Under the pieces are notes generated by a model. The model was not told the origin of the DNA. It searched no databases and was given only the letters and a program-made list of their open reading frames with translations. A DNA stretch of 64,000 nucleotides from Luzula sylvatica (lineage: Eukaryota > Streptophyta > Magnoliopsida > Poales > Juncaceae), in contig CAMPEJ010000006.1 of the NCBI GenBank assembly GCA_946800325.1, positions 186,001 through 250,000 on the forward strand. Reading direction: 5' to 3'. The first letter of the stretch is position 1, and every line of letters starts with the position of its first letter. Of this stretch, positions 13,153 through 29,100 are shown one piece after another. The position numbers were made by a program, and so were the translations under genes.

Positions 13153-16100
13153 ATTTCACCAAAATTTACAAACACTAAGAAAGTTTGTTTTTCGATTCAA
13201 AACAATCTGTTTATGCTTTGGGGAGTTCAAATAACGTATTTTGAGATCATTGGAATCGTATCTTTTACCACATAACATTTCACAAAAATTTACAAACACT
13301 AAGAAAGTTTGTTTTTCGATTCCAAACAATTTGTTTATGCTTTGGGGAGTTCAAATAATGTATTTAGAGATCATTTGAATCGTATCTTTTACCACATAAC
13401 ATTTCACCAAAATTTACAAATACTAAGAAAGTTTGTTTTTCGATTCAAAACAATCTGTTTATGCTTTGGGGAGTTCAAATAAAGTATTTTGAGATCATTG
13501 GAATCGTATCTTTTACTACATAACATTTCACCAAAATTTACAAACACTAAGAAAGTTTGTTTTTCGATTCAAAACAATCTGTTTATGCTTTGGGGAGTTC
13601 AAATAACGTATTTTGAGATCATTTGAATCGTATCTTTTACTACATAACATTTCACCAAAATTTACAAACACTAAGAAAGTTTGTTTTTCGATTCAAAACA
13701 ATCTGTTTCTGCTTTGGGGAGTTCAAATAATGTATTTTGAGATCATTTGAATCGTATCTTTTACCACATAACATTTCACCAAAATTTACAAACACTAAGA
13801 AAGTTTGTTTTTCGATTCAAAACAATCTGTTTATGCTTTGGGGATTTCAAATAACGTATTTTGAGATCATTTGAATCGTATCTTTTACTACATAACATTT
13901 CACCAAAATTTACAAACACTAAGAAAGTTTGTTTTTCGATTCAAAACAATCTGTTTATGCTTTCGGGAGTTCAAATAACGTATTTTGAGATCATTTGAAT
14001 CGTATCTTTTACTACATAACATTTCACCAAAATTTACAAACACTAAGAAAGTTTGTTTTTCGATTCAAAACAATCTGTTTATGCTTTGGGGAGTTCAAAT
14101 AACGTATTTTGAGATCATTTGAATCGTATCTTTTACTACATAACATTTCACCAAAATTTACAAACACTAAGAAAGTTTGTTTTTCGATTCAAAACAATCT
14201 GTTTCTGCTTTGGGGAGTTCAAATAATGTATTTTGAGATCATTTGAATCGTATCTTTTACCACATAACATTTCACCAAAATTTACAAACACTAAGAAAGT
14301 TTGTTTTTCGATTCAAAACAATCTGTTTATGCTTTGGGGAGTTCAAATAACGTATTTTGAGATCATTGGAATCGTATCTTTTACCACATAACATTTCACA
14401 AAAATTTACAAACACTAAGAAAGTTTGTTTTTCGATTCCAAACAATTTGTTTATGCTTTGGGGAGTTCAAATAATGTATTTAGAGATCATTTGAATCGTA
14501 TCTTTTACCACATAACATTTCACCAAAATTTACAAACACTAAGAAAGTTTGTTTTTCGATTCAAAACAATCTGTTTATGCTTTGGGGAGTTCAAATAAAG
14601 TATTTTGAGATCATTGGAATCGTATCTTTTACTACATAACATTTCACCAAAATTTACAAACACTAAGAAAGTTTGTTTTTCGATTCAAAACAATCTGTTT
14701 ATGCTTTGGGGAGTTCAAATAACGTATTTTGAGATCATTTGAATCGTATCTTTTACTACATAACATTTCACCAAAATTTACAAACACTAAGAAAGTTTGT
14801 TTTTCGATTCAAAACAATCTGTTTCTGCTTTGGGGAGTTCAAATAATGTATTTTGAGATCATTTGAATCGTATCTTTTACCACATAACATTTCACCAAAA
14901 TTTACAAACACTAAGAAAGTTTGTTTTTCGATTCAAAACAATCTGTTTATGCTTTGGGGATTTCAAATAACGTATTTTGAGATCATTTGAATCGTATCTT
15001 TTACTACATAACATTTCACCAAAATTTACAAACACTAAGAAAGTTTGTTTTTCGATTCAAAACAATCTGTTTATGCTTTGGGGAGTTGAAATAACGTATT
15101 TTGAGATCATTTGAATCGTATCTTTTACTACATAACATTTCACCAAAATTTACAAACACTAAGAAAGTTTGTTTTTCGATTCAAAACAATCTGTTTATGC
15201 TTTGGGGAGTTCAAATAACGTATTTTGAGATCATTTGAATCGTATCTTTTACCACATAACATTTCACCAAACTTTACAAACACTAAGAAAGTTTGTTTTT
15301 CGATTCAAAACAATCTGTTTATGCTTTGGGGATTTCAAATAACGTATTTTGAGATCATTTGAATCGTATCTTTTACCACATAACATTTCACCAAAATTTA
15401 CAAACACTAAGAAAGTTTAATTTTCGATTCAAAACAATCTGTTTATGCTTTGGGGAGTTCAAATAACGTATTTGTAGATCATTCGAATCGTATCTTTTAC
15501 CACATAACATTTCACCAAAATTTACAAACACTAAGAAAGTTTGTTTTTCGATTCAAAACAATCTGTTTATGCATTGGGGAGTTCAAATAATGTATTTTGA
15601 GATCATTGGATTCGTATCTTTTACTACATAACATTTCACCAAAATTTACAAACGCTAAGAAAGTTTGTTTTTCGATTCAAAACAATCTGTTTATGCTTTG
15701 GGGAGTTCAAATAACGTATTTTGAGATCATTTGAATCGTATCTTTTACTACATAACATTTCACCAAAATTTACAAACACTAAGAAAGTTTGTTTTTCGAT
15801 TCAAAACTATCTGTTTATGCTTTGGGGAGTTCAAATAACGTATATTGAGATCATTTGAATCGTATCTTTTACCACATAACATTTCACCAAAATTTACAAA
15901 CACTAAGAAAGTTTGTTTTTCGATTCAAAACAATCTGTTTATGCTTTGGGGAGTTCAAATAAAGTATTTTGAGATCATTTGAATCGTATCTTTTACTACA
16001 TAACATTTCACCAAAATTTACAAACACTAAGAAAGTTTGTTTTTCGATTCAAAACAATCTGTTTATGCTTTGGGGAGTTCAAATAACGTATTTTGAGATC

Positions 16101-16376
16101 ATTTGAATCGTATCTTTTACTACATAACATTTCACCAAAATTTACAAACACTAAGAAAGTTTGTTTTTCGATTCAAAACAATCTGTTTCTGCTTTGGGGA
16201 GTTCAAATAATGTATTTTGAGATCATTTGAATCGTATCTTTTACCACATAACATTTCACCAAAATTTACAAACACTAAGAAAGTTTGTTTTTCGATTCAA
16301 AACAATCTGTTTATGCTTTGGGGAGTTCAAATAATGTATTTTGAGATCATTGGAATCGTATCTTTTACCACATAAC
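13153..16376 (+). repeat. Mosaic of 9-monomer unit and older block
   Basis: Monomers with ATTTCACAAAAA and GATTCCAAAC, followed by AATGTATTTAGAG, begin at 13277 and 14393, spaced 1116 bp (9 monomers). The monomers between them (AAAGTATT, plain, TCTGC, GATTTC, plain) follow the order later used by the 10-monomer HOR. From about 15.2 kb the order changes to CCAAACTTT, GTTTAATTTT, GCATTGGGG, CGCTAAG and AAAACTATC. That run is shared with about 2.9-3.6 kb, 12.65 kb away. The region therefore joins two HOR families. Confidence 0.8.
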
Positions 16377-19300
16377 ATTTCACAAAAATTTACAAACACT
16401 AAGAAAGTTTGTTTTTCGATTCCAAACAATTTGTTTATGCTTTGGGGAGTTCAAATAATGTATTTAGAGATCATTTGAATCGTATCTTTTACCACATAAC
16501 ATTTCACCAAAATTTACAAACACTAAGAAAGTTTGTTTTTCGATTCAAAACAATCTGTTTATGCTTTGGGGAGTTCAAATAAAGTATTTTGAGATCATTG
16601 GAATCGTATCTTTTACTACATAACATTTCACCAAAATTTACAAACACTAAGAAAGTTTGTTTTTCGATTCAAAACAATCTGTTTATGCTTTGGGGAGTTC
16701 AAATAACGTATTTTGAGATCATTTGAATCGTATCTTTTACTACATAACATTTCACCAAAATTTACAAACACTAAGAAAGTTTGTTTTTCGATTCAAAACA
16801 ATCTGTTTCTGCTTTGGGGAGTTCAAATAATGTATTTTGAGATCATTTGAATCGTATCTTTTACCACATAACATTTCACCAAAATTTACAAACACTAAGA
16901 AAGTTTGTTTTTCGATTCAAAACAATCTGTTTATGCTTTGGGGATTTCAAATAACGTATTTTGAGATCATTTGAATCGTATCTTTTACTACATAACATTT
17001 CACCAAAATTTACAAACACTAAGAAAGTTTGTTTTTCGATTCAAAACAATCTGTTTATGCTTTGGGGAGTTCAAATAACGTATTTTGAGATCATTTGAAT
17101 CGTATCTTTTACTACATAACATTTCACCAAAATTTACAAACACTAAGAAAGTTTGTTTTTCGATTCAAAACAATCTGTTTATGCTTTAGGGAGTTCAAAT
17201 AAAGTATTTTGAGATCATTTGAATCGTATCTTTTACTACATAACATTTCACCAAAATTTACAAACACTAAGAAAGTTTGTTTTTCGATTCAAAACAATCT
17301 GTTTATGCTTTGGGGAGTTCAAATAACGTATTTTGAGATCATTTGAATCGTATCTTTTACTACATAACATTTCACCAAAATTTACAAACACTAAGAAAGT
17401 TTGTTTTTCGATTCAAAACAATCTGTTTCTGCTTTGGGGAGTTCAAATAATGTATTTTGAGATCTTTTGAATCGTATCTTTTACCACATAACATTTCACC
17501 AAAATTTACAAACACTAAGAAAGTTTGTTTTTCGATTCAAAACAATCTGTTTATGCTTTGGGGAGTTCAAATAACGTATTTTGAGATCATTGGAATCGTA
17601 TCTTTTACCACATAACATTTCACAAAAATTTACAAACACTAAGAAAGTTTGTTTTTCGATTCCAAACAATTTGTTTATGCTTTGGGGAGTTCAAATAATG
17701 TATTTAGAGATCATTTGAATCGTATCTTTTACCACATAACATTTCACCAAAATTTACAAACACTAAGAAAGTTTGTTTTTCGATTCAAAACAATCTGTTT
17801 ATGCTTTGGGGAGTTCAAATAAAGTATTTTGAGATCATTGGAATCGTATCTTTTACTACATAACATTTCACCAAAATTTACAAACACTAAGAAAGTTTGT
17901 TTTTCGATTCAAAACAATCTGTTTATGCTTTGGGGAGTTCAAATAACGTATTTTGAGATCATTTGAATCGTATCTTTTACTACATAACATTTCACCAAAA
18001 TTTACAAACACTAAGAAAGTTTGTTTTTCGATTCAAAACAATCTGTTTCTGCTTTGGGGAGTTCAAATAATGTATTTTGAGATCATTTGAATCGTATCTT
18101 TTACCACATAACATTTCACCAAAATTTACAAACACTAAGAAAGTTTGTTTTTCGATTCAAAACAATCTGTTTATGCTTTGGGGATTTCAAATAACGTATT
18201 TTGAGATCATTTGAATCGTATCTTTTACTACATAACATTTCACCAAAATTTACAAACACTAAGAAAGTTTGTTTTTCGATTCAAAACAATTTGTTTATGC
18301 TTTGGGGAGTTCAAATAACGTATTTTGAGATCATTTGAATCGTATCTTTTACTACATAACATTTCACCAAAATTTACAAACACTAAGAAAGTTTGTTTTT
18401 CGATTCAAAACAATCTGTTTATGCTTTAGGGAGTTCAAATAAAGTATTTTGAGATCATTTGAATCGTATCTTTTACTACATAACATTTCACCAAAATTTA
18501 CAAACACTAAGAAAGTTTGTTTTTCGATTCAAAACAATCTGTTTATGCTTTGGGGAGTTCAAATAACGTATTTTGAGATCATTTGAATCATATCTTTTAC
18601 TACATAACATTTCACCAAAATTTACAAACACTAAGAAAGTTTGTTTTTCGATTCAAAACAATCTGTTTCTGCTTTGGGGAGTTCAAATAATGTATTTTGA
18701 GATCTTTTGAATCGTATCTTTTACCACATAACATTTCACCAAAATTTACAAACACTAAGAAAGTTTGTTTTTCGATTCAAAACAATCTGTTTATGCTTTG
18801 GGGAGTTCAAATAACGTATTTTGAGATCATTGGAATCGTATCTTTTACCACATAACATTTCACAAAAATTTACAAACACTAAGAAAGTTTGTTTTTCGAT
18901 TCCAAACAATTTGTTTATGCTTTGGGGAGTTCAAATAATGTATTTAGAGATCATTTGAATCGTATCTTTTACCACATAACATTTCACAAAAATTTACAAA
19001 CACTAAGAAAGTTTGTTTTTCGATTCAAAACAATCTGTTTATGCTTTGGGGAGTTCAAATAAAGTATTTTGAGATCATTGGAATCGTATCTTTTACTACA
19101 TAACATTTCACCAAAATTTACAAACACTAAGAAAGTTTGTTTTTCGATTCAAAACAATCTGTTTATGCTTTGGGGAGTTCAAATAACGTATTTTGAGATC
19201 ATTTGAATCGTATCTTTTACTACATAACATTTCACCAAAATTTACAAACACTAAGAAAGTTTGTTTTTCGATTCAAAACAATCTGTTTCTGCTTTGGGGA

Positions 19301-19476
19301 GTTCAAATAATGTATTTTGAGATCATTTGAATCGTATCTTTTACCACATAACATTTCACCAAAATTTACAAACACTAAGAAAGTTTGTTTTTCGATTCAA
19401 AACAATCTGTTTATGCTTTGGGGATTTCAAATAACGTATTTTGAGATCATTTGAATCGTATCTTTTACTACATAAC
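16377..19476 (+). repeat. 10-monomer HOR (1240 bp), about 2.5 copies
   Basis: The ATTTCACAAAAA / GATTCCAAAC monomer recurs at 16377, 17617 and 18857, exactly 1240 bp apart. Two rarer markers keep the same spacing: ATGCTTTAGG at 17181 and 18421, and GATCTTTTGAA at 17461 and 18701. The order is CACAAAAA, AAAGTATT with ATTGGAA, plain, TCTGC, GATTTC, plain, CTTTAGG, plain, TCTGC with GATCTTTT, plain with ATTGGAA. In the third copy the second monomer also has CACAAAAA (18981). The order breaks at 19477, where CCAAATTTT and then GAATGTTTAATT appear. Confidence 0.88.
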
Positions 19477-22400
19477 ATTTCACCAAATTTTACAAACACT
19501 AAGAAAGTTTGTTTTTCGATTCAAAACAATCTGTTTATGCTTTGGGGATTTCAAATAACGTATTTTGAGATCATTTGAATCGTATCTTTTACCACATAAC
19601 ATTTCACCAAAATTTACAAACACTAAGAATGTTTAATTTTCGATTCAAAACAATCTGTTTATGCTTTGGGGAGTTCAAATAACGTATTTTGAGATCATTT
19701 GAATCGTATCTTTCACTACATAACATTTCACCAAAATTTACAAACACTAAGAAAGTTTGTTTTTCGAATCAAAACAATTTGTTTATGCTTTGGGGAGTTC
19801 AAATAACATATTTGTAGATCATTCGAATCGTATCTTTTACCACATAACATTTCACCAAAATTTACAAACACTAAGAAAGTTTGTTTTTCGATTCAAAACA
19901 ATCTGTTTGTGCTTTGGGGAGTTCAAATAACGTATTTTGAGATCATTTGAATCGTATCTTTTACTACATAACATTTCACCAAAATTTACAAACACTAAGA
20001 AAGTTTGTTTTTCGATTCAAAACAATCTGTTTCTGCTTTGGGGAGTTCAAATAATGTATTTTGAGATCATTTGAATCGTATCTTTTACCACATAACATTT
20101 CACCAAAATTTACAAACACTAAGAAAGTTTGTTTTTCGATTCAAAACAATCTGTTTATGCTTTGGGGAGTTCAAATAATGTATTTTGAGATCATTGGAAT
20201 CGTATCTTTTACCACATAACATTTCACAAAAATTTACAAACACTAAGAAAGTTTGTTTTTCGATTCCAAACAATTTGTTTATGCTTTGGGGAGTTCAAAT
20301 AATGTATTTAGAGATCATTTGAATCGTATCTTTTACCACATAACATTTCACCAAAATTTACAAACACTAAGAAAGTTTGTTTTTCGATTCAAAACAATCT
20401 GTTTATGCTTTGGGGAGTTCAAATAAAGTATTTTGAGATCATTGGAATCGTATCTTTTACTACATAACATTTCACCAAAATTTACAAACACTAAGAAAGT
20501 TTGTTTTTCGATTCAAAACAATCTGTTTATGCTTTGGGGAGTTCAAATAACGTATTTTGAGATCATTTGAATCGTATCTTTTACTACATAACATTTCACC
20601 AAAATTTACAAACACTAAGAAAGTTTGTTTTTCGATTCAAAACAATCTGTTTCTGCTTTGGGGAGTTCAAATAATGTATTTTGAGATCATTTGAATCGTA
20701 TCTTTTACCACATAACATTTCACCAAAATTTACAAACACTAAGAAAGTTTGTTTTTCGATTCAAAACAATCTGTTTATGCTTTGGGGATTTCAAATAACG
20801 TATTTTGAGATCATTTGAATCGTATCTTTTACTACATAACATTTCACCAAAATTTACAAACACTAAGAAAGTTTGTTTTTCGATTCAAAACAATCTGTTT
20901 ATGCTTTGGGGAGTTCAAATAACGTATTTTGAGATCATTTGAATCGTATCTTTTACTACATAACATTTCACCAAAATTTACAAACACTAAGAAAGTTTGT
21001 TTTTCGATTCAAAACAATCTGTTTATGCTTTGGGGAGTTCAAATAAAGTATTTTGAGATCATTTGAATCGTATCTTTTACTACATAACATTTCACCAAAA
21101 TTTACAAACACTAAGAAAGTTTGTTTTTCGATTCAAAACAATCTGTTTATGCTTTGGGGAGTTCAAATAACGTATTTTGAGATCATTTGAATCGTATCTT
21201 TTACTACATAACATTTCACCGAAATTTACAAACACTAAGAAAGTTTGTTTTTCGATTCAAAACAATCTGTTTCTGCTTTGGGGAGTTCAAATAATGTATT
21301 TTGAGATCTTTTGAATCGTATCTTTTACCACATAACATTTCACCAAAATTTACAAACACTAAGAAAGTTTGTTTTTCGATTCAAAACAATCTGTTTATGC
21401 TTTGGGGAGTTCAAATAACGTATTTTGAGATCATTGGAATCGTATCTTTTACCACATAACATTTCACAAAAATTTACAAACACTAAGAAAGTTTGTTTTT
21501 CGATTCCAAACAATTTGTTTATGCTTTGGGGAGTTCAAATAATGTATTTAGAGATCATTTGAATCGTATCTTTTACCACATAACATTTCACCAAAATTTA
21601 CAAACACTAAGAAAGTTTGTTTTTCGATTCAAAACAATCTGTTTATGCTTTGGGGAGTTCAAATAAAGTATTTTGAGATCATTGGAATCGTATCTTTTAC
21701 TACATAACATTTCACCAAAATTTACAAACACTAAGAAAGTTTGTTTTTCGATTCAAAACAATCTGTTTATGCTTTGGGGAGTTCAAATAACGTATTTTGA
21801 GATCATTTGAATCGTATCTTTTACTACATAACATTTCACCAAAATTTACAAACACTAAGAAAGTTTGTTTTTCGATTCAAAACAATCTGTTTCTGCTTTG
21901 GGGAGTTCAAATAATGTATTTTGAGATCATTTGAATCGTATCTTTTACCACATAACATTTCACCAAAATTTACAAACACTAAGAAAGTTTGTTTTTCGAT
22001 TCAAAACAATCTGTTTATGCTTTGGGGATTTCAAATAACGTATTTTGAGATCATTTGAATCGTATCTTTTACTACATAACATTTCACCAAAATTTACAAA
22101 CACTAAGAAAGTTTGTTTTTCGATTCAAAACAATCTGTTTATGCTTTGGGGATTTCAAATAACGTATTTTGAGATCATTTGAATCGTATCTTTTACCACA
22201 TAACATTTCACCAAAATTTACAAACACTAAGAATGTTTAATTTTCGATTCAAAACAATCTGTTTATGCTTTGGGGAGTTCAAATAACGTATTTTGAGATC
22301 ATTTGAATCGTATCTTTTACTACATAACATTTCACCAAAATTTACAAACACTAAGAAAGTTTGTTTTTCGAATCAAAACAATTTGTTTATGCTTTGGGGA

Positions 22401-25400
22401 GTTCAAATAACATATTTGTAGATCATTCGAATCGTATCTTTTACCACATAACATTTCACCAAAATTTACAAACACTAAGAAAGTTTGTTTTTCGATTCAA
22501 AACAATCTGTTTGTGCTTTGGGGAGTTCAAATAACGTATTTTGAGATCATTTGAATCGTATCTTTTACTACATAACATTTCACCAAAATTTACAAACACT
22601 AAGAAAGTTTGTTTTTCGATTCAAAACAATCTGTTTCTGCTTTGGGGAGTTCAAATAATGTATTTTGAGATCATATGAATCGTATCTTTTACCACATAAC
22701 ATTTCACCAAAATTTACAAACACTAAGAAAGTTTGTTTTTCGATTCAAAACAATCTGTTTATGCTTTGGGGAGTTCAAATAACGTATTTTGAGATCATTG
22801 GAATCGTATCTTTTACCACATAACATTTCACAAAAATTTACAAACACTAAGAAAGTTTGTTTTTCGATTCAAAACAATTTGTTTATGCTTTGGGGAGTTC
22901 AAATAACGTATTTAGAGATCATTTGAATCGTATCTTTTACCACATAACATTTCACCAAAATTTACAAACACTAAGAAAGTTTGTTTTTCGATTCAAAACA
23001 ATCTGTTTATGCTTTGGGGAGTTCAAATAACGTATTTTGAGATCATTTGAATCGTATGTTTTACTACATAATATTTCACCAAAATTTACAAACACTAAGA
23101 AATTTTGTTTTTCGGTTCAAAACAATTTGTCTATGCTTTGGAGAGTTCAAATAACATATTTTTAGATCATTCAAATAGTATCTTTTACAACATAACATTT
23201 CACCAAAATTTACAAACACTAAGAAAGTTTGTTTTCCGGTTCAAAACAATCTGTTAATGCTTTGGGGAGTTCAAATAACGTATTTTGAGATCATTTGAAT
23301 CGTATCTTTTACTACATAACATTTCACCAAAATTTACAAACACTAAGAAAGTTTGTTTTTCGATTCAAAACTATCTGTTTATGCTTTGGGGAGTTCAAAT
23401 AACGTATATTGAGATCATTTGAATCGTATCTTTTACCACATAACATTTCACCAAAATTTACAAACACTAAGAAAGTTTGTTTTTCGATTCAAAACAATCT
23501 GTTTATGCTTTGGGGAGTTCAAATAAAGTATTTTGAGATCATTTGAATCGTATCTTTTACCACATAACATTTCACCAAAATTTACAAACACTAAGAAAGT
23601 TTGTTTTTCGATTCAAAACAATCTGTTTATGCTTTGGGGAGTTCAAATAACGTATTTTGAGATCATTGGAATCGTATCTTTTACTACATAACATTTCACC
23701 AAAATTTACAAACACTAAGAAAGTTTGTTTTTCGATTCAAAACAATCTGTTTATGCTTTGGGGAGTTCAAATAACTTATTTTGAGATCATTTGAATCGTA
23801 TCTTTTACCACATAACATTTCACCAAAATTTACAAACACTAAGAAAGTTTGTTTTTCGATTCAAAACAATCTGTTTATGCTTTGGGGATTTGAAATAACG
23901 TATTTTGAGATCATTTGAATCGTATCTTTTACTACATAACATTTCACCAAAATTTACAAACACTAAGAAAGTTTGTTTTTCGATTCAAAACAATCTGTTT
24001 ATGCTTTGGGGAGTTCAAATAACGTATTTTGAGATCATTTGAATCGTATCTTTTACTACATAACATTTCACCAAAATTTACAAACACTAAGAAAGTTTGT
24101 TTTTCGATTCAAAACAATCTGTTTATGCTTTGGGGAGTTCAAATAAAGTATTTTGAGATCATTTGAATCGTATCTTTTACTACATAACATTTCACCAAAA
24201 TTTACAAACACTAAGAAAGTTTGTTTTTCGATTCAAAACAATCTGTTTATGCTTTGGGGAGTTCAAATAACGTATTTTGAGATCATTTGAATCGTATCTT
24301 TTACTACATAACATTTCACCAAAATTTACAAACACTAAGAAAGTTTGTTTTTCGATTCAAAACAATCTGTTTCTGCTTTGGGGAGTTCAAATAATGTATT
24401 TTGAGATCTTTTGAATCGTATCTTTTACCACATAACATTTCACCAAAATTTACAAACACTAAGAAAGTTTGTTTTTCGATTCAAAACAATCTGTTTATGC
24501 TTTGGGGAGTTCAAATAACGTATTTTGAGATCATTGGAATCGTATCTTTTACCACATAACATTTCACAAAAATTTACAAACACTAAGAAAGTTTGTTTTT
24601 CGATTCCAAACAATTTGTTTATGCTTTGGGGAGTTCAAATAATGTATTTAGAGATCATTTGAATCGTATCTTTTACCACATAACATTTCACCAAAATTTA
24701 CAAACACTAAGAAAGTTTGTTTTTCGATTCAAAACAATCTGTTTATGCTTTGGGGAGTTCAAATAAAGTATTTTGAGATCATTGGAATCGTATCTTTTAC
24801 TACATAACATTTCACCAAAATTTACAAACACTAAGAAAGTTTGTTTTTCGATTCAAAACAATCTGTTTATGCTTTGGGGAGTTCAAATAACGTATTTTGA
24901 GATCATTTGAATCGTATCTTTTACTACATAACATTTCACCAAAATTTACAAACACTAAGAAAGTTTGTTTTTCGATTCAAAACAATCTGTTTCTGCTTTG
25001 GGGAGTTCAAATAATGTATTTTGAGATCATTTGAATCGTATCTTTTACCACATAACATTTCACCAAAATTTACAAACACTAAGAAAGTTTGTTTTTCGAT
25101 TCAAAACAATCTGTTTATGCTTTGGGGATTTCAAATAACGTATTTTGAGATCATTTGAATCGTATCTTTTACTACATAACATTTCACCAAAATTTACAAA
25201 CACTAAGAAAGTTTGTTTTTCGATTCAAAACAATCTGTTTATGCTTTGGGGATTTCAAATAACGTATTTTGAGATCATTTGAATCGTATCTTTTACCACA
25301 TAACATTTCACCAAAATTTACAAACACTAAGAATGTTTAATTTTCGATTCAAAACAATCTGTTTATGCTTTGGGGAGTTCAAATAACGTATTTTGAGATC

Positions 25401-26172
25401 ATTTGAATCGTATCTTTTACTACATAACATTTCACCAAAATTTACAAACACTAAGAAAGTTTGTTTTTCGAATCAAAACAATTTGTTTATGCTTTGGGGA
25501 GTTCAAATAACATATTTGTAGATCATTCGAATCGTATCTTTTACCACATAACATTTCACCAAAATTTACAAACACTAAGAAAGTTTGTTTTTCGATTCAA
25601 AACAATCTGTTTATGCTTTGGGGAGTTCAAATAACGTATTTAGAGATCATTTGAATCGTATGTTTTACTACATAATATTTCACCAAAATTTACAAACACT
25701 AAGAAATTTTGTTTTTCGGTTCAAAACAATTTGTCTATGCTTTGGGGAGTTCAAATAACATATTTTTAGATCATTCAAATAGTATCTTTTACAACATAAC
25801 ATTTCACCAAAATTTACAAACACTAAGAAAGTTTGTTTTCCGGTTCAAAACAATCTGTTAATGCTTTGGGGAGTTCAAATAACGTATTTTGAGATCATTT
25901 GAATCGTATCTTTTACTACATAACATTTCACCAAAATTTACAAACACTAAGAAAGTTTGTTTTTCGATTCAAAACTATCTGTTTATGCTTTGGGGAGTTC
26001 AAATAACGTATATTGAGATCATTTGAATCGTATCTTTTACCACATAACATTTCACCAAAATTTACAAACACTAAGAAAGTTTGTTTTTCGATTCAAAACA
26101 ATCTGTTTATGCTTTGGGGAGTTCAAATAAAGTATTTTGAGATCATTTGAATCGTATCTTTTACCACATAAC
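19477..26172 (+). repeat. Mosaic with duplicated 14-monomer segments
   Basis: Segment 20710-22490 recurs at about 23810-25590, offset 3100 bp (25 monomers). It includes the rare markers GATCTTTTGAA (21304 and 24404) and GAATGTTTAA (about 22230 and 25330). A second match has a different offset: about 23073-23800 recurs at 25677-26400, offset 2604 bp. It carries CATAATATTTC, TTTTCGGTTC, TTTCCGGTTC with CTGTTAATGC, and AAAACTATC. The change from 3100 to 2604 means the second copy lacks four monomers. The CACAAAAA monomer stands at 20221, 21461, 22825 and 24561, spaced 10, 11 and 14 monomers. Confidence 0.82.
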
Positions 26173-29100
26173 ATTTCACCAAAATTTACAAACACTAAGA
26201 AAGTTTGTTTTTCGATTCAAAACAATCTGTTTATGCTTTGGGGAGTTCAAATAACGTATTTTGAGATCATTGGAATTGTATCTTTTACTACATAACATTT
26301 CACCAAAATTTACAAACACTAAGAAAGTTTGTTTTTCGATTCAAAACAATCTGTTTATGCTTTGGGGAGTTCAAATAACTTATTTTGAGATCATTTGAAT
26401 CGTATCTTTTACCACATAACATTTCACCAAAATTTACAAACACTAAGAAAGTTTGTTTTTCGATTCAAAACAATCTGTTTATGCTTTGGGGAGTTCAAAT
26501 AACGTATTTTGAGATCATTGGAATCGTATCTTTTACTACATAACATTTCACCAAAATTTACAAACACTAAGAAAGTTTGTTTTTCGATTCAAAACAATCT
26601 GTTTATGCTTTGGGGAGTTCAAATAACGTATTTTGAGATCATTTGAATCGTATCTTTTACCACATAACATTTCACCAAAATTTACAAACACTAAGAAAGT
26701 TTGTTTTTCGATTCAAAACAATCTGTTTATGCTTTGGGGAGTTCAAATAACGTATTTTGAGATCATTTGAATCGTATCTTTTACCACATAACATTTCACC
26801 AAAATTTACAAACACTAAGAAAGTTTGTTTTTCGATTCAAAACAATCTGTTTATGCTTTGGGGAGTTCAAATAACGTATTTTGAGATCATTTGAATCGTA
26901 TCTTTTACTACATAACATTTCACCAAAATTTACAAACACTAAGAAAGTTTGTTTTTCGATTCAAAACTATCTGTTTATGCTTTGGGGAGTTCAAATAACG
27001 TATATTGAGATCATTTGAATCGTATCTTTTACCACATAACATTTCACCAAAATTTACAAACACTAAGAAAGTTTGTTTTTCGATTCAAAACAATCTGTTT
27101 ATGCTTTGGGGAGTTCAAATAAAGTATTTTGAGATCATTTGAATCGTATCTTTTACTACATAACATTTCACCAAAATATACAAACACTAAGAAAGTTTGT
27201 TTTTCGATTCAAAACAATCTGTTTATGCTTTGGGGAGTTCAAATAACGTATTTTGAGATCATTTGAATCGTATCTTTTACTACATAACATTTCACCAAAA
27301 TTTACAAACACTAAGAAAGTTTGTTTTTCGATTCAAAACAATCTGTTTCTGCTTTGGGGAGTTCAAATAATGTATTTTGAGATCATTTGAATCGTATCTT
27401 TTACCACATAACATTTCACCAAAATTTACAAACACTAAGAAAGTTTGTTTTTCGATTCAAAACAATCTGTTTATGCTTTGGGGAGTTCAAATAACGTATT
27501 TTGAGATCATTGGAATCGTATCTTTTACCACATAACATTTCACAAAAATTTACAAACACTAAGAAAGTTTGTTTTTCGATTCAAAACAATTTGTTTATGC
27601 TTTGGGGAGTTCAAATAACGTATTTAGAGATCATTTGAATCGTATCTTTTACCACATAACATTTCACCAAAATTTACAAACACTAAGAAAGTTTGTTTTT
27701 CGATTCAAAACAATCTGTTTATGCTTTGGGGAGTTCAAATAAAGTATTTTGAGATCATTGGAATCGTATCTTTTACTACATAACATTTCACCAAAATTTA
27801 CAAACACTAAGAAAGTTTGTTTTTCGATTCAAAACAATCTGTTTATGCTTTGGGGAGTTCAAATAACGTATTTTGAGATCATTTGAATCGTATCTTTTAC
27901 TACATAACATTTCACCAAAATTTACAAACACTAAGAAAGTTTGTTTTTCGATTCAAAACAATCTGTTTCTGCTTTGGGGAGTTCAAATAATGTATTTTGA
28001 GATCATTTGAATCGTATCTTTTACCACATAACATTTCACCAAAATTTACAAACACTAAGAAAGTTTGTTTTTCGATTCAAAACAATGTGTTTATGCTTTG
28101 GGGATTTCAAATAACGTATTTTGAGATCATTTGAATCGTATCTTTTACTACATAACATTTCACCAAAATTTACAAACACTAAGAAAGTTTGTTTTTCGAT
28201 TCAAAACAATCTGTTTATGCTTTGGGGATTTCAAATAACGCATTTTGAGATCATTTGAATCGTATCTTTTACCACATAACATTTCACCAAAATTTACAAA
28301 CACTAAGAATGTTTAATTTTCGATTCAAAACAATCTGTTTATGCTTTGGGGAGTTCAAATAACGTATTTTGAGATCATTGGAATCGTATCTTTTACTACA
28401 TAACATTTCACCAAAATTTACAAACACTAAGAAAGTTTGTTTTTCGATTCAAAACAATCTGTTTATGCTTTGGGGAGTTCAAATAACGTATTTTGAGATC
28501 ATTTGAATCGTATCTTTTACCACATAACATTTCACCAAAATTTACAAACACTAAGAAAGTTTGTTTTTCGATTCAAAACAATCTGTTTATGCTTTGGGGA
28601 GTTCAAATAACGTATTTTGAGATCATTGGAATCGTATCTTTTACTACATAACATTTCACCAAAATTTACAAACACTAAGAAAGTTTGTTTTTCGATTCAA
28701 AACAATCTGTTTATGCTTTGGGGAGTTCAAATAACTTATTTTGAGATCATTTGAATCGTATCTTTTACCACATAACATTTCACCAAAATTTACAAACACT
28801 AAGAAAGTTTGTTTTTCGATTCAAAACAATCTGTTTATGCTTTGGGGAGTTCAAATAACGTATTTTGAGATCATTGGAATCGTATCTTTTACTACATAAC
28901 ATTTCACCAAAATTTACAAACACTAAGAAAGTTTGTTTTTCGATTCAAAACAATCTGTTTATGCTTTGGGGAGTTCAAATAACGTATTTTGAGATCATTT
29001 GAATCGTATCTTTTACCACATAACATTTCACCAAAATTTACAAACACTAAGAAAGTTTGTTTTTCGATTCAAAACAATCTGTTTATGCTTTGGGGAGTTC